A stretch of 64,000 nucleotides of DNA from JAAZBV01 sp963815145 (GTDB lineage: Bacteria; Desulfobacterota; DSM-4660; Desulfatiglandales; HGW-15): the NCBI GenBank assembly GCA_963815145.1, contig CAWFFS010000016.1, positions 124,001-188,000 on the forward strand. The letters are read 5' to 3'. The translations under genes and the position numbers were made by a program. This document shows, one piece after another, positions 46,689 through 55,802 of the stretch. The notes under the pieces were generated by a model. That model saw only the letters and a list, made by a program, of their open reading frames with translations, did no database searches and was not told the DNA's origin. The first letter of the stretch is position 1. Every line of letters starts with the position of its first letter.

Positions 46689-48608
46689 ATGCAAAATATT
46701 TTTTCAGCGTTTTCAATAAAAAACTGTTATCTTAAAAACCGGATTGTAATGCCCGGTCTTGCGTCATTCCTGATTGAAAATGACGGCTCATATTCCGAAA
46801 AAACTATTGAACACTACAGGTTACGGGCTGCCGGCGGACCTGCAATGGTAATCATGGAAGCCCATGGTGTTGCACCCGAAGGAGTTGTTTCCAGTCATCA
46901 GGCAAGAATATATGATGACAGATTTATCAGGGATATCTCAAGGGCTGCTGCCGTTATAAAAAATGAAGGTTGTGTACCGGCTATCCAGATTCATCATGCG
47001 GGAAGACAGGTACCTGCCAGAGTGATTAACAGGAAACCCTTTGCACCATCCTCTCTGCCCTGCCCTGCGATTAAAGGGGAAGTTGAGCCGCTTTCATTAG
47101 AGAATATCGAAAAAATAATCGGCCAGTTCGGCGATGCTGCTGAAAGAGCTGTGGAGGCCGGTTTTGAACTAATTGAGATACACGGTGCGCATGGCTACCT
47201 GATCAACCAGTTTTTATCCGGGTTCTCCAATATCAGAGAGGATGAATACGGCGGCACCATTGAAAAAAGAACAAGATTTGCCAGGGAAATAATAAGGGAA
47301 GTCAGAAAGAGAGTTGGCCCTGAATTTCCGTTATCATTCAAGATCAGCGCCCAGGAATTTGTTCCGAATGGACTCACGACCGAAGAAAGTATCGGGATAC
47401 TAAAGCTTATAATCCCTGAAGGGCTCGATATAATACAGGTTTCCGCTGGTAATGATGCGACACCGGAATGGATCTGCCAGCCCATGTTTATGAAACAGGC
47501 ATGCCTGGTCGATTCTGCTGCAAAAATAAAGGCGGCAATAGATATTCCGGTTATGGTAGTTGGGAGAATAAATGATCCGTTTATTGCCGAAGAAATTTTA
47601 AAAGAAAACAGGGCTGACCTCATTTGTATAGGAAGAGGCCTTCTTGCGGACCCTGAACTACCCAAAAAAGCTCAGGCCGGCCGATTCGAAGACATAAGAA
47701 AATGCATAGCATGTAACACATGTATGCAGAGCATTTTCAGAAATGGAAAGATAGAATGCCTTGTTAATCCAACCCTGGGCCGTGAAAAGGAAATGGCCTA
47801 TCAACCAGCAGAAAACCCTAAAAGACTAATGGTGATCGGTGGTGGCCCCGGAGGTCTTAACGCTGCCCGCATAGCAGCTAAGAGGGGGCATCATGTTGAT
47901 CTTTTTGAAAAAAAATCTCACTTTGGAGGTCAGCTTCTTTTTGGAGTTAAACCTTATTTTAAAAAGGAGCTCAACCACCTTATAGAATTTCTAATCACGC
48001 AGGTAAATAAAGAAAAGGTAAATTGCCACCTTGACCATGAAGTGACTCTGGATATAGTAAAGAAATACGAACCAGATGCGGTGATTGTTGCTACCGGATC
48101 AAGCCCAGCCAGACCGCCTATTCAGGGTATTGATCTTCCGAATGTCATCACCGTGCCTGAAATTCTAAACGGATCAGGGCCATTGAAGGGAAACAGGATA
48201 GTTGTGCTTGGAGGGGGCTCATCCGGTTGTGAAATAGCCCTTGAATTCTCACAGAAAGATTTCGATGTAACCATTGTTGAACAGTTGCCTAAAATAGGAA
48301 CTCAGATTGAGGCTATGACAAAAAAGATCATTTTAAGGGGCCTGAAGGATAAAAATGTTAAGATACTGACTGAACATTCTCTTAATAAAATAACCCCGGA
48401 TGGTGTTCATATTTCAGATAAAGATAAAAATGATTTTTTTATCGGATGTGACTGTATAATAATTGCGGTTGGAAACAAACCGGATAACCTTCTCTATGAA
48501 GAAATAATCAAACAGGGGATTACGACTTATAAGATAGGTGACTGCAGTGAGGCAAGAGGTGCAAAGGATGCGATATATGAGGGTGCCTTGATAGCAGGCG
48601 AAATATGA
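46689..48608 (+). CDS. FMN/FAD NADH:flavin oxidoreductase of the 2,4-dienoyl-CoA reductase type
   Basis: 639 residues. The N-terminal old-yellow-enzyme barrel (1-330) has IQIHHAGRQVP, IEIHGAHGYLINQFLS and KRTRFAREI. An iron-sulfur segment follows (CIACNTCM ... IECLVNP), then an FAD/NAD-binding part with GGGPGGLNAARIAAKRG, LFEKKSHFGGQL and a second dinucleotide fold VVLGGGSSGCEIALEF. Relatives reduce dienoyl-CoA or other enones with NAD(P)H. The first cluster cysteines are spaced CX2CX2C rather than the more usual CX2CX3C, which may mark a subfamily. The gene stands alone, divergent from the ParB-like operon. Confidence 0.88.
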   Translation: MQNIFSAFSIKNCYLKNRIVMPGLASFLIENDGSYSEKTIEHYRLRAAGGPAMVIMEAHGVAPEGVVSSHQARIYDDRFIRDISRAAAVIKNEGCVPAIQIHHAGRQVPARVINRKPFAPSSLPCPAIKGEVEPLSLENIEKIIGQFGDAAERAVEAGFELIEIHGAHGYLINQFLSGFSNIREDEYGGTIEKRTRFAREIIREVRKRVGPEFPLSFKISAQEFVPNGLTTEESIGILKLIIPEGLDIIQVSAGNDATPEWICQPMFMKQACLVDSAAKIKAAIDIPVMVVGRINDPFIAEEILKENRADLICIGRGLLADPELPKKAQAGRFEDIRKCIACNTCMQSIFRNGKIECLVNPTLGREKEMAYQPAENPKRLMVIGGGPGGLNAARIAAKRGHHVDLFEKKSHFGGQLLFGVKPYFKKELNHLIEFLITQVNKEKVNCHLDHEVTLDIVKKYEPDAVIVATGSSPARPPIQGIDLPNVITVPEILNGSGPLKGNRIVVLGGGSSGCEIALEFSQKDFDVTIVEQLPKIGTQIEAMTKKIILRGLKDKNVKILTEHSLNKITPDGVHISDKDKNDFFIGCDCIIIAVGNKPDNLLYEEIIKQGITTYKIGDCSEARGAKDAIYEGALIAGEI

Positions 48609-48612
48609 ACTA

Positions 48613-48690
48613 AAGGTATACGGTGTACGGTATTAGATCTAAGGTTTTTACATAACGAATAATGGCCGTAAACCAGAGACCGCAGACCGT
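48613..48690. repeat. Intergenic tract with short direct repeats
   Basis: Contains near-copies of GTATACGGTGTACGGTAT-like units and related CGTAAACC / CCGCAGACCGTAAG pieces between two convergent genes. A similar AAGGTCTAA / CCGCATACCTTAGACC arrangement occurs at about 20940-21035. Function unknown. Confidence 0.35.
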
Positions 48691-48699
48691 AAGCCTTTT

Positions 48700-49584
48700 T
48701 TATTTCTTTGCTTTTGCTTCCTTGATTATTTCCTTTCCAAACTTCTCAATATATTCATCAACATCCTCTTTCCAGTCCTCCATCACATTATAGCCCAGAT
48801 TTTTTAGAAGCCTGTTTTCAAGGATACAGTTAAGTGGTCTTTTTGCGCGCTGAGGATACTCCGAAATACTGCATGGCTTAACCGGTGTCTTGATATTAAG
48901 CTGCTCGAAAACATGTTTTGCAAACTCATATCTGCTGCAATAACCCTCTGATGTAGCATGGAAAGTTCCTTTTAAATCGGTCTTGAGAAGGGCCTTGATC
49001 TGATGAGCAAGCCGATATGTCCATGTAGGAGACCCGACCTGATCATCAATAACTTTGATAGTTTTCCTCGGGCTTTTCGCTGACTTTAACAGGAGAGAAT
49101 CTATAAAGTCGTTACCATATCTTCCATACAGCCAGCCTGTTCGTATGATTATATAGTTTGGGGCATTTTCCTTAACAGCAACTTCGCTTTCAACTTTGCA
49201 CCTGCCGTAAGCGGATATCGGATCGACAGGATCGTCCTCGAAGTATGGCTGAGGTATACCTTTTTGGCCGCTGAATACATAATCGCTTGAAATATGGATC
49301 ATTCTAGAGTTGTAGCGTGCGGATCCCTGTGCAAAATTTCTTGGCCCCTCAACATTTATTTTTCTGACTTTAAAATCCTCTGTTTCGCATCCGTTAACGT
49401 CAGTATAACCAGCACAGTTCACTATAACATCCGGTGATATTTTATGAAGACTGTCAATAACAACATCCCAGCTTATGATATCAAGTTCAGAACTGGATGG
49501 AGCAATAACTTCATGTTCTTCCTGCAACACTTCCCGGCAATCATTTCCAAGTAATCCACTCGAACCTAAAAGCAATATTTTCAT
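48700..49584 (-). CDS. rfbD: dTDP-4-dehydrorhamnose reductase
   Basis: 294 residues of an extended short-chain dehydrogenase that makes dTDP-L-rhamnose for surface polysaccharide. It has the N-terminal NAD(P) motif LLLGSSGLLGND, VNCAGYTDVNGCE, HISSDYVFSGQ and the catalytic YGRCK pair (Y-x-x-x-K). DDQVGSPTWTYRLA matches RfbD. No other rhamnose genes are nearby, which is unusual, so an alternative dTDP-sugar reductase cannot be excluded. Start by ATG at 49584; a GGAGGGTGG site lies upstream. Confidence 0.88.
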   Translation of the reverse strand: MKILLLGSSGLLGNDCREVLQEEHEVIAPSSSELDIISWDVVIDSLHKISPDVIVNCAGYTDVNGCETEDFKVRKINVEGPRNFAQGSARYNSRMIHISSDYVFSGQKGIPQPYFEDDPVDPISAYGRCKVESEVAVKENAPNYIIIRTGWLYGRYGNDFIDSLLLKSAKSPRKTIKVIDDQVGSPTWTYRLAHQIKALLKTDLKGTFHATSEGYCSRYEFAKHVFEQLNIKTPVKPCSISEYPQRAKRPLNCILENRLLKNLGYNVMEDWKEDVDEYIEKFGKEIIKEAKAKK

Positions 49585-49612
49585 TAAAAGCCACCCTCCT
49601 ATTAATAATAAC

Positions 49613-49758
49613 TAGTGTTCATCCAGAAACGGCCCTTTTGAACAATCTCTGCGTCACACTCAGATTGTAATCCTCAAAATACTTCAATGTATTCCTGTGG
49701 TTACAATCTTCGCATTCCTTGACCTTGTCCAAAATTTCTCGTTTCTGGATGGACACTA
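49613..49758. repeat. MITE-like hairpin element
   Basis: A 146-base non-coding element in which almost the whole length is an imperfect inverted repeat. The ends TAGTGTTCATCCAGAAAC and GTTTCTGGATGGACACTA match at 17 of 18 positions, and the inner arms AGATTGTAATCC / GGTTACAATCT pair as well. It encodes nothing visible. No clear target-site duplication beyond one or two bases is seen. This is the structure expected of a miniature transposable element or a long RNA hairpin. Only one copy is present in this window. Confidence 0.7.
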
Positions 49759-49945
49759 ACTAAATAATTATAATTAAAAAATTATTAAACACCAGCTAAA
49801 TCTTTAACTTATAGCATATGTGTGAATTCATAGGATACTTTTTCCTCTTGCCGGCGTATATTTTTTTGTGTTAAATACTTACTATATTTAATTTTATATA
49901 ATGTAATCTAACTTAAAGTAATAACCGGTAATTTTTGATTGGAAA

Positions 49946-50818
49946 ATGGATAAAAAATCAAAATATTTTATGACATTATTTTTAATGGTCTTCTTGACGC
50001 TGTTATCCGGGAGTGGCTGCATGAAACTGGCCCTCAGGGCCTCTCCGGAACTCTTTGAAAATATATCAGTATCTATTTTTGAGGAATGCGATCCTGACCT
50101 TGCACAAAAGGCAATCCCGGCCAATCTGAAGCTGCTTGAAGGTATTTTAAAAAACGACCCTGATAACCCGGAATTATTAAGGCTTCTGAGTATGGGCTTC
50201 TGCGGTTACAGCATGCTCTTTGTGGAGAGCGAGGACAAGGAACAGGCTTCAAATCTTTACTACAGGGCAACTGTTTACGGATTGAAAGCAGTTGGCCTTG
50301 ACACAATTCCTGAAAATCTCACTCAGGAGGATCTTAGCAGGTTATTTAAACGACTGGATAAAAAAAATCTTAATTCTCTTTTATGGGCAACAGTTTCCTG
50401 GAGCTCATGGATAAATCTTAATCTTGATAAACCGGCAGCAATCGCACAGCTTGGCCTGGTACAATCATGCATCGATAAACTGACAGAAACGGCCCCTGAC
50501 CTTTATTATGGTCTCCCCTGTCTCCTTAAAGCGGTCAGCCTTTCTGTCAGGTCTCCCATGTTTGGAGGAAACTATGAAAGATCAAGAGAATACTATGAGA
50601 AGGCCCTTGCATCAGGAAATAGAAACCTTTTTCTTTCACAATACTTTTATGCAAGATACTATTGTGTTGGAGTACAAAATAAAGAGATGTTCATATCTCT
50701 GCTTACAGAAATAACTGATAAAACAAAGAAATACCCGGATGACCTGTGTCTCCTGAACACGGCAATCCGTCAAAAGGCTGAAACCATGTTGAAGAATATA
50801 GATGACTACTTTATCTAA
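49946..50818 (+). CDS. TRAP transporter T-component lipoprotein (TatT family)
   Basis: 290 residues with a lipoprotein signal ending LLSGSGC (Cys25). The mature part is helical TPR-like (LKLLEGILKNDPDNPELLRL, SNLYYRATVYGLKAVGLD, GNYERSREYYEKALASGN) and matches the TatT T-component of TPR-associated TRAP transporters, first studied in Treponema. TatT trimers bind the P-component and are thought to hand over hydrophobic ligands. It heads the TRAP operon, 26 bases before the substrate-binding protein, which supports the assignment. Confidence 0.88.
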   Translation: MDKKSKYFMTLFLMVFLTLLSGSGCMKLALRASPELFENISVSIFEECDPDLAQKAIPANLKLLEGILKNDPDNPELLRLLSMGFCGYSMLFVESEDKEQASNLYYRATVYGLKAVGLDTIPENLTQEDLSRLFKRLDKKNLNSLLWATVSWSSWINLNLDKPAAIAQLGLVQSCIDKLTETAPDLYYGLPCLLKAVSLSVRSPMFGGNYERSREYYEKALASGNRNLFLSQYFYARYYCVGVQNKEMFISLLTEITDKTKKYPDDLCLLNTAIRQKAETMLKNIDDYFI

Positions 50819-50844
50819 TTTTAACCGGATCAGGAAAATTAATT

Positions 50845-51882
50845 ATGACAAAATATATAAAAAATTATCTTAAAACAATATCGTTAATAATTATTCTCTG
50901 TACTTGTGTGTTTTTTCTTAGCAGGGATGTTTGTTATGCTGAAAAAAAGTATATGATAAAATTTGCAACTGTAGCTCCCGAAGGGTCAATCTGGGTAAAC
51001 TATATGAAAGACCTAGATAATGAGCTCAGGACAAAGAGCAACGGAAGGATAGGCTTCCGAATCTATGCAGGAGGCATAGCCGGTGATGAGCTGGACGTTT
51101 TAAAAAAAATCAGGGTCGGCCAGCTCCAGTGTGCGGCCTTTTCCGGAGTAGGTATAACAGAAATCCTGCCTGCATGGAGAGTGATGGATTTACCATTCCT
51201 TTTCCGGAACATGAATGAAGTAAGAGCAGTGCAAAATGCACTTAAAGAATTCTTCACAGAGGAATTCAGAAAAAAGGGGTTTGAATATTTATCCTGGGCT
51301 GAAGTAGGTGATGTTTACCTTTTTTCAAAAAGGGAGATAAAAACCCGCGATGATCTAAAGGGACTGAAAATATGGACATGGTCAGGAGATCCTGTCTCGA
51401 AAAAAACATTCATGTTAATGGGTTCAACCCCTATCTCACTGGCGATAACTGATGTGACTACTGCAATCAGCACAAACATGATTGATACTGTCTATGCGCC
51501 CCCGGTTGGTGCACTGGCAATGCAATGGAATGAAAAAATGAATTATATGACAGGCATTCCCATTGCCCATTCAACCGGTGCAATACTTATTTCAAAAGGT
51601 TATTTTGATAAAATTCCAAAAGACTTAGCAGTATTATTGAAGGATGAAGTTAAACTATCAATGAGCAAACTGGCCGATGAACTCGGAAAACAGACATCCG
51701 AAGCGATAAAGGTTATCAATGAAAGAGGAACAAAGATGGCGCCTGCACCTGAAGGTGCTGAACTGCAGCGATTTTATGATCTTCATAACGAGGTAGCCAA
51801 TGCACTTAAAGGTGATGTATTTCCGGAGGAACTGCTCAATAAAGTTCATGATATACTTAATAAAATGCGCACAACTAAATGA
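50845..51882 (+). CDS. TRAP transporter substrate-binding protein (DctP/TatP type)
   Basis: 345 residues with a Sec signal (residues about 10-32). The rest is a DctP-fold solute-binding protein: MIKFATVAPEGSIWVNYMKD, RVGQLQCAAFSGVGITEILP, WRVMDLPFLFRNMNEV, LKGLKIWTWSGDPVSKKTF and ISTNMIDTVYAPPVGALAMQ. Most DctP proteins have a conserved Arg that binds a carboxylate. The partner TatT gene suggests a more hydrophobic ligand. Its stop overlaps the start of the small membrane subunit by four bases (ATGA). Confidence 0.92.
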   Translation: MTKYIKNYLKTISLIIILCTCVFFLSRDVCYAEKKYMIKFATVAPEGSIWVNYMKDLDNELRTKSNGRIGFRIYAGGIAGDELDVLKKIRVGQLQCAAFSGVGITEILPAWRVMDLPFLFRNMNEVRAVQNALKEFFTEEFRKKGFEYLSWAEVGDVYLFSKREIKTRDDLKGLKIWTWSGDPVSKKTFMLMGSTPISLAITDVTTAISTNMIDTVYAPPVGALAMQWNEKMNYMTGIPIAHSTGAILISKGYFDKIPKDLAVLLKDEVKLSMSKLADELGKQTSEAIKVINERGTKMAPAPEGAELQRFYDLHNEVANALKGDVFPEELLNKVHDILNKMRTTK

Positions 51883-52409
51883 TAAATAAGCTTAATTTTA
51901 TCAACAATCTATTGAGCCAAATTGAAAAGTGCCTTGTGATCGCATCCTTTTCTTTTATGGTCGTTTTTTCATTCCTCAATGTTGTTCTGCGCGCCCTGTA
52001 CACAAAATTCAATATACAGTTTGCCAACTCCCTGTTGAACAGCCTTGACTGGAGTGAACCGTCAGCCAGACTTATGGTGCTGTGGATAACATTTCTGGGC
52101 GCATCGCTCCTGACCAGGGACAACCGGCATATCAAGATCGATCTTATGGGTTATTTTTTGTCCCCGTTTTTTATGAAAATACGTGAAGCCATATTATCGG
52201 CAGCATGCTCGGTTGCCTGCGCCTTTATGCTCTATGCGTCCATCGGGTATATACACATGGAAATGCAATACGGCACCAATACACTCATGGGGGTATCCGC
52301 GTGGAAGTGGCAGCTTATAATACCTTTCGGATTCGGTATAATGTTGTTTCGTTTTGCACTTAATATGTTGAAAGAAATAATGAAGATGGCAGGTGAAAAA
52401 ACACAATGA
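51879..52409 (+). CDS. TRAP transporter small membrane subunit (DctQ)
   Basis: 176 residues with four predicted membrane helices (about 20-40, 60-80, 95-118, 135-160). The DctQ signature near the second and third helices includes WITFLGASLLTRDNRHIKID. It overlaps the preceding and following genes by four bases each, so all three TRAP proteins are coupled in translation. Confidence 0.9.
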   Translation: MINKLNFINNLLSQIEKCLVIASFSFMVVFSFLNVVLRALYTKFNIQFANSLLNSLDWSEPSARLMVLWITFLGASLLTRDNRHIKIDLMGYFLSPFFMKIREAILSAACSVACAFMLYASIGYIHMEMQYGTNTLMGVSAWKWQLIIPFGFGIMLFRFALNMLKEIMKMAGEKTQ

Positions 52410-53677
52410 TACTGGCGCTGGTAATAATTCTCATATTGCTGGCCTTCCTCGGCATGCCGATTTTTGCCTGTATTTTTGCAGCAGCAATGCTGGGACTTTA
52501 CAGTGAAGGCGTTAATCTTGCTGCCATCCCCATTGATATCTTCAGGCTTGCATCTTCTCCGGTACTTATGGCTATCCCGCTTTTTACTTTTGCAGGTTAT
52601 CTCCTGGCAGAGGGAGATACATCAAAGCGGCTTATAAGATTTTCAAAGAGTCTTTTAGGGTGGCTTCCGGGAGGACTGGGAGTGGTAGCACTTGTTTCCT
52701 GTGCCTTTTTTACCGCAGTAACAGGTGCGACAGGAATTACCATAATCGCCCTTGGAGGACTCCTGTTTCCATCCCTGATTGAAGAACATTACAAGGAAAA
52801 TTTCTCCCTCGGTCTTGTCACGACAGGCGGGAGCCTCGGGATCAATTTCCCCCCCAGTTTGCCGGTCATACTATACGGCTATGTTTCAGGTGTAAATATA
52901 GAGGAACTGTTTATAGCAGGACTGATTCCGGGCTCCCTGATGCTGGTGCTCTTATGCGTCTTCTCGGTTTATATCGGAAAAAAATGGCAGATAAAAACAA
53001 CTTCATTCAAGGTTAACGAACTCGCAGCATCATTCAGGGGGGCAATATGGGAGCTTCCTATCCCGTTTCTGATAATAGCCGGAATATATTCAGGCTTTTG
53101 CACTGCGACCGAGGCAGCAAGTTTAATAGTCGTTTACGTGCTTGTAATCAAAGCCGTTGTCTACAGGGAAATCAGCATCATAAGGGATTTACCTTCAATC
53201 ATTGTTGAAAGCATGAAAATGGTTGGCGGGATATTAATTATTCTCGGGGCAGCCCTTGCATTTACCAACTACCTTGTCGATGCTTTTGTTCCGATGACCA
53301 TACTGGAATTCATGAAGGGAATTGTACATACCAGAATCGGTTTTCTCCTGGTTTTGAATATTTTCCTTATAATAGTCGGCTGTATGATGGATATATTCAG
53401 CGCCATACTCATTGTTGTGCCTTTAATCATTCCCCTGGCAAAAGGATTTGATATAAATCCGCTTCACCTCGGTGTGATTTTTCTGATTAATCTTGCAATA
53501 GGCTACAACACTCCCCCGGTGGGCATTAACCTTTTCATTTCCAGCGCAAGATTGAAAAGGCCGGTGCTTCAGCTTTACGCCGCCACCCTGCCCTTTCTTT
53601 TAATCTCTATTCTTGCGCTGTGTGTTATCACCTACTGGCCGTGGCTGAGTCTCTACCTGCCCGGTATTTTTAAATAA
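52406..53677 (+). CDS. TRAP transporter large membrane subunit (DctM)
   Basis: 423 residues with about twelve hydrophobic segments. DctM family features include the N-terminal LAFLGMPIFACIFAAAM, PLFTFAGYLLAEGDTSKRLI, TGATGITIIALGGLLFPSL, NFPPSLPVILYGYVSGVN and the C-terminal GYNTPPVGINLFISSARL. It forms the ion-coupled channel with DctQ and receives solute from the binding protein. It is the last gene of the operon; no terminator hairpin was seen in the 26 bases before the convergent protease gene. Confidence 0.93.
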   Translation: MILALVIILILLAFLGMPIFACIFAAAMLGLYSEGVNLAAIPIDIFRLASSPVLMAIPLFTFAGYLLAEGDTSKRLIRFSKSLLGWLPGGLGVVALVSCAFFTAVTGATGITIIALGGLLFPSLIEEHYKENFSLGLVTTGGSLGINFPPSLPVILYGYVSGVNIEELFIAGLIPGSLMLVLLCVFSVYIGKKWQIKTTSFKVNELAASFRGAIWELPIPFLIIAGIYSGFCTATEAASLIVVYVLVIKAVVYREISIIRDLPSIIVESMKMVGGILIILGAALAFTNYLVDAFVPMTILEFMKGIVHTRIGFLLVLNIFLIIVGCMMDIFSAILIVVPLIIPLAKGFDINPLHLGVIFLINLAIGYNTPPVGINLFISSARLKRPVLQLYAATLPFLLISILALCVITYWPWLSLYLPGIFK

Positions 53678-53703
53678 GCTCTCCTTTGATACTCGAGTAA
53701 CTA

Positions 53704-55221
53704 TTATGGTTTCAGCAAATCAGCCAAATCACTTGAGCATTGAAATCTGATGCCATTTTCAGACAGAATATCTTCTGTCGCAGCATCCATTTCATCTTTT
53801 CTAAAAATCAGTGTCTCAACATAATTGCCATCAAAATCAATCTCGACATAAGGTCCCTTTATATCGCGTATAACTTTTACTAATTGTCTTATATTTTTGA
53901 TTTTAATGCCATTTATATCTTTAACAACTTCGGAAATAGGATCACCGTAGCCCTTGGTGATCCTGTTGGTAAACATCCTTGATGAGATGATAACCAGCTG
54001 TTCCTGATCCTCGCTTACAGGGTCGTTTAACCTTGTGATCAACGGGCTGGAACTCCTCAGGAGATTGCTGAACAGTTCTCTTGGCAGGTACCGCAGAAAA
54101 TCATTTGTGGCTACGGAAAAAACAAGAGGGCCATATATAAAATAACTAGGATAGCTGCCTTCTAAATCGGGTACAAGCGTACTCTTTTCTCTGAAAAGAG
54201 GGATGTCGAGATTTATCTCTTTCCGTTTCCTTATAACAGTAAGATTGATTTTATCATTTTTTTCCAGGTGCTGAATCAGGTACGCAAAATTAAGGCGTAA
54301 GCCGTTTTTCGTTATTATCTTTCCATCATTGTCTATATTATGATCTCCTATCCTAGTTATTATATCCCACTTCTTAAGCAGGCTTTTACTTTTATCATCT
54401 TCGCTATATGGAATGGTGACCATCATGCCTGTCTGGTTCTTTTTAAGACCAAGTTTTTCCCTGAGAGCGTCATTTTCCAGCGTCTGCATCTGGTCGAACA
54501 TCATGGGTTTTCCATCATATTTACCATCTGCTATGTCATTGAGGAATAATTTTACTTCCTCAACAGGGATAATATAACCGATACTATCCGCCTTTCTGAT
54601 CCCGCTGAATACTATACCCACTATCTTATTGTTTGAAATGGCCGGTCCGCCGCTGTTTCCAGGATTAAGCGGGGCATCTACCTGTATTCGCAGTCCGGCT
54701 GTATTATAATAATAGGGGGTGAATTCTATCCTTGAAACTATCCCCTCGGTGACTGACAGGCCGGTACCGCCCATTGGATAGCCATATGCGTTTACCTTTT
54801 CACCTGTTTTGGGGATAACATCAGACATGGATAAAGGCGGGTGATCCTTAAAGAAGTCTTCATTATCAAGTTTGAGAAGAGCAAGGTCAATGCCCGGGGC
54901 TACGCCAACGACCTTCGCTGAAATTTTATCTGCCGACTGATAGGGCTGGACATAGATCTGGGTGGCATACATAACCATATGGGCATTGGTTAATATCCTG
55001 TTCCCTGAAATAACAACACCGGACCCGGATATTTCGTTGGATGGCATCTTTGACCATGGCTTAAATACATCGGGTATTGCCTGTGAGGTATGGATCTTCA
55101 CTACGGATTTTTCGATTTCATTTTGAGCATAAACAGAGCTTGCAGAGGGGGAAAGAGCAAAAATTGTTAGTAATAATAGAAATACTTTTAAAATTATATC
55201 GGATTTCAGATGGGTTTTCAT
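53704..55221 (-). CDS. Exported HtrA/DegP-like serine protease
   Basis: 505 residues with a Sec signal (about 10-32, ending VYAQ). The trypsin-like domain has the full catalytic triad: GNRILTNAHMV (His), GIDLALLKLD (Asp) and APLNPGNSGGP (Ser). PDZ-like regions follow at about 230-330 (GMMVTIPYSEDDKSKSLLKK) and about 400-480 (YGDPISEVVKDINGIKIK). The C-terminus extends beyond the PDZ and is helix-poor. It is a periplasmic quality-control protease by family, with a longer C-terminal half than DegP. It is convergent with the TRAP operon. Confidence 0.9.
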   Translation of the reverse strand: MKTHLKSDIILKVFLLLLTIFALSPSASSVYAQNEIEKSVVKIHTSQAIPDVFKPWSKMPSNEISGSGVVISGNRILTNAHMVMYATQIYVQPYQSADKISAKVVGVAPGIDLALLKLDNEDFFKDHPPLSMSDVIPKTGEKVNAYGYPMGGTGLSVTEGIVSRIEFTPYYYNTAGLRIQVDAPLNPGNSGGPAISNNKIVGIVFSGIRKADSIGYIIPVEEVKLFLNDIADGKYDGKPMMFDQMQTLENDALREKLGLKKNQTGMMVTIPYSEDDKSKSLLKKWDIITRIGDHNIDNDGKIITKNGLRLNFAYLIQHLEKNDKINLTVIRKRKEINLDIPLFREKSTLVPDLEGSYPSYFIYGPLVFSVATNDFLRYLPRELFSNLLRSSSPLITRLNDPVSEDQEQLVIISSRMFTNRITKGYGDPISEVVKDINGIKIKNIRQLVKVIRDIKGPYVEIDFDGNYVETLIFRKDEMDAATEDILSENGIRFQCSSDLADLLKP

Positions 55222-55251
55222 AATTTAGCGGGACCTCCGGGGTTATGGGTT

Positions 55252-55629
55252 TTAAAACATAGGACTATTATTCTTGGACTTTTCAGGCATTGTTTGACAA
55301 ACATCCCAGTGTTCTGCCAGTTTGCCATCTTCAATCCTGAAAATATCAACAATGGCATATCCTGCTTCATCCGGATCAGGTTGAAAATGATAATGTATTG
55401 CGACGAGATCGTTCTCAGCAATAATTCTCTTGAGATAATATCCCGGCCATGGGTGTATTTCCCAGAAATCCTGAAAAAATTTAATCAGTTCCGCCTTGCC
55501 ATGACCAAGCCCCGGGTTATGCTGTTTATACGTGGGGCCGAGTAAATCATCAAGGACATCTACCTTGTGGGCAATCATAAACTCATTCAGGAACCTCATG
55601 ACAAGTTCCTTATTATGTTCAATTGACAT
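55252..55629 (-). CDS. SnoaL-like ester cyclase family protein
   Basis: 125 residues with no signal. The fold features are EHNKELVMRFLNEFMIAHKV, YKQHNPGLGHGKAELIKFFQ, NDLVAIHYHFQPDP and DIFRIEDGKLAEHWDVCQ, the pattern of SnoaL-like polyketide cyclases and steroid isomerase-like proteins. The conserved H-W pair near the end is typical. The substrate is unknown. An AGGAGGT site lies before the ATG. It is convergent in theme with, but far from, the two exported NTF2-like proteins near 18-19 kb. Confidence 0.85.
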   Translation of the reverse strand: MSIEHNKELVMRFLNEFMIAHKVDVLDDLLGPTYKQHNPGLGHGKAELIKFFQDFWEIHPWPGYYLKRIIAENDLVAIHYHFQPDPDEAGYAIVDIFRIEDGKLAEHWDVCQTMPEKSKNNSPMF

Positions 55630-55802
55630 ACATACCTCCTTGTAATGTTTTCCTTTGTTCCGGGCAACTCAATCATCGTTTATTTTTTATTGTTAATCTA
55701 AAGACATAATCGTATATTAAGCAAGTTTTTTTTACTAAAACTGCAACTCCATAATATAATTAAAGAATATCTTTTCAGTAAGAACAAAAAAGGAGATCGG
55801 TA

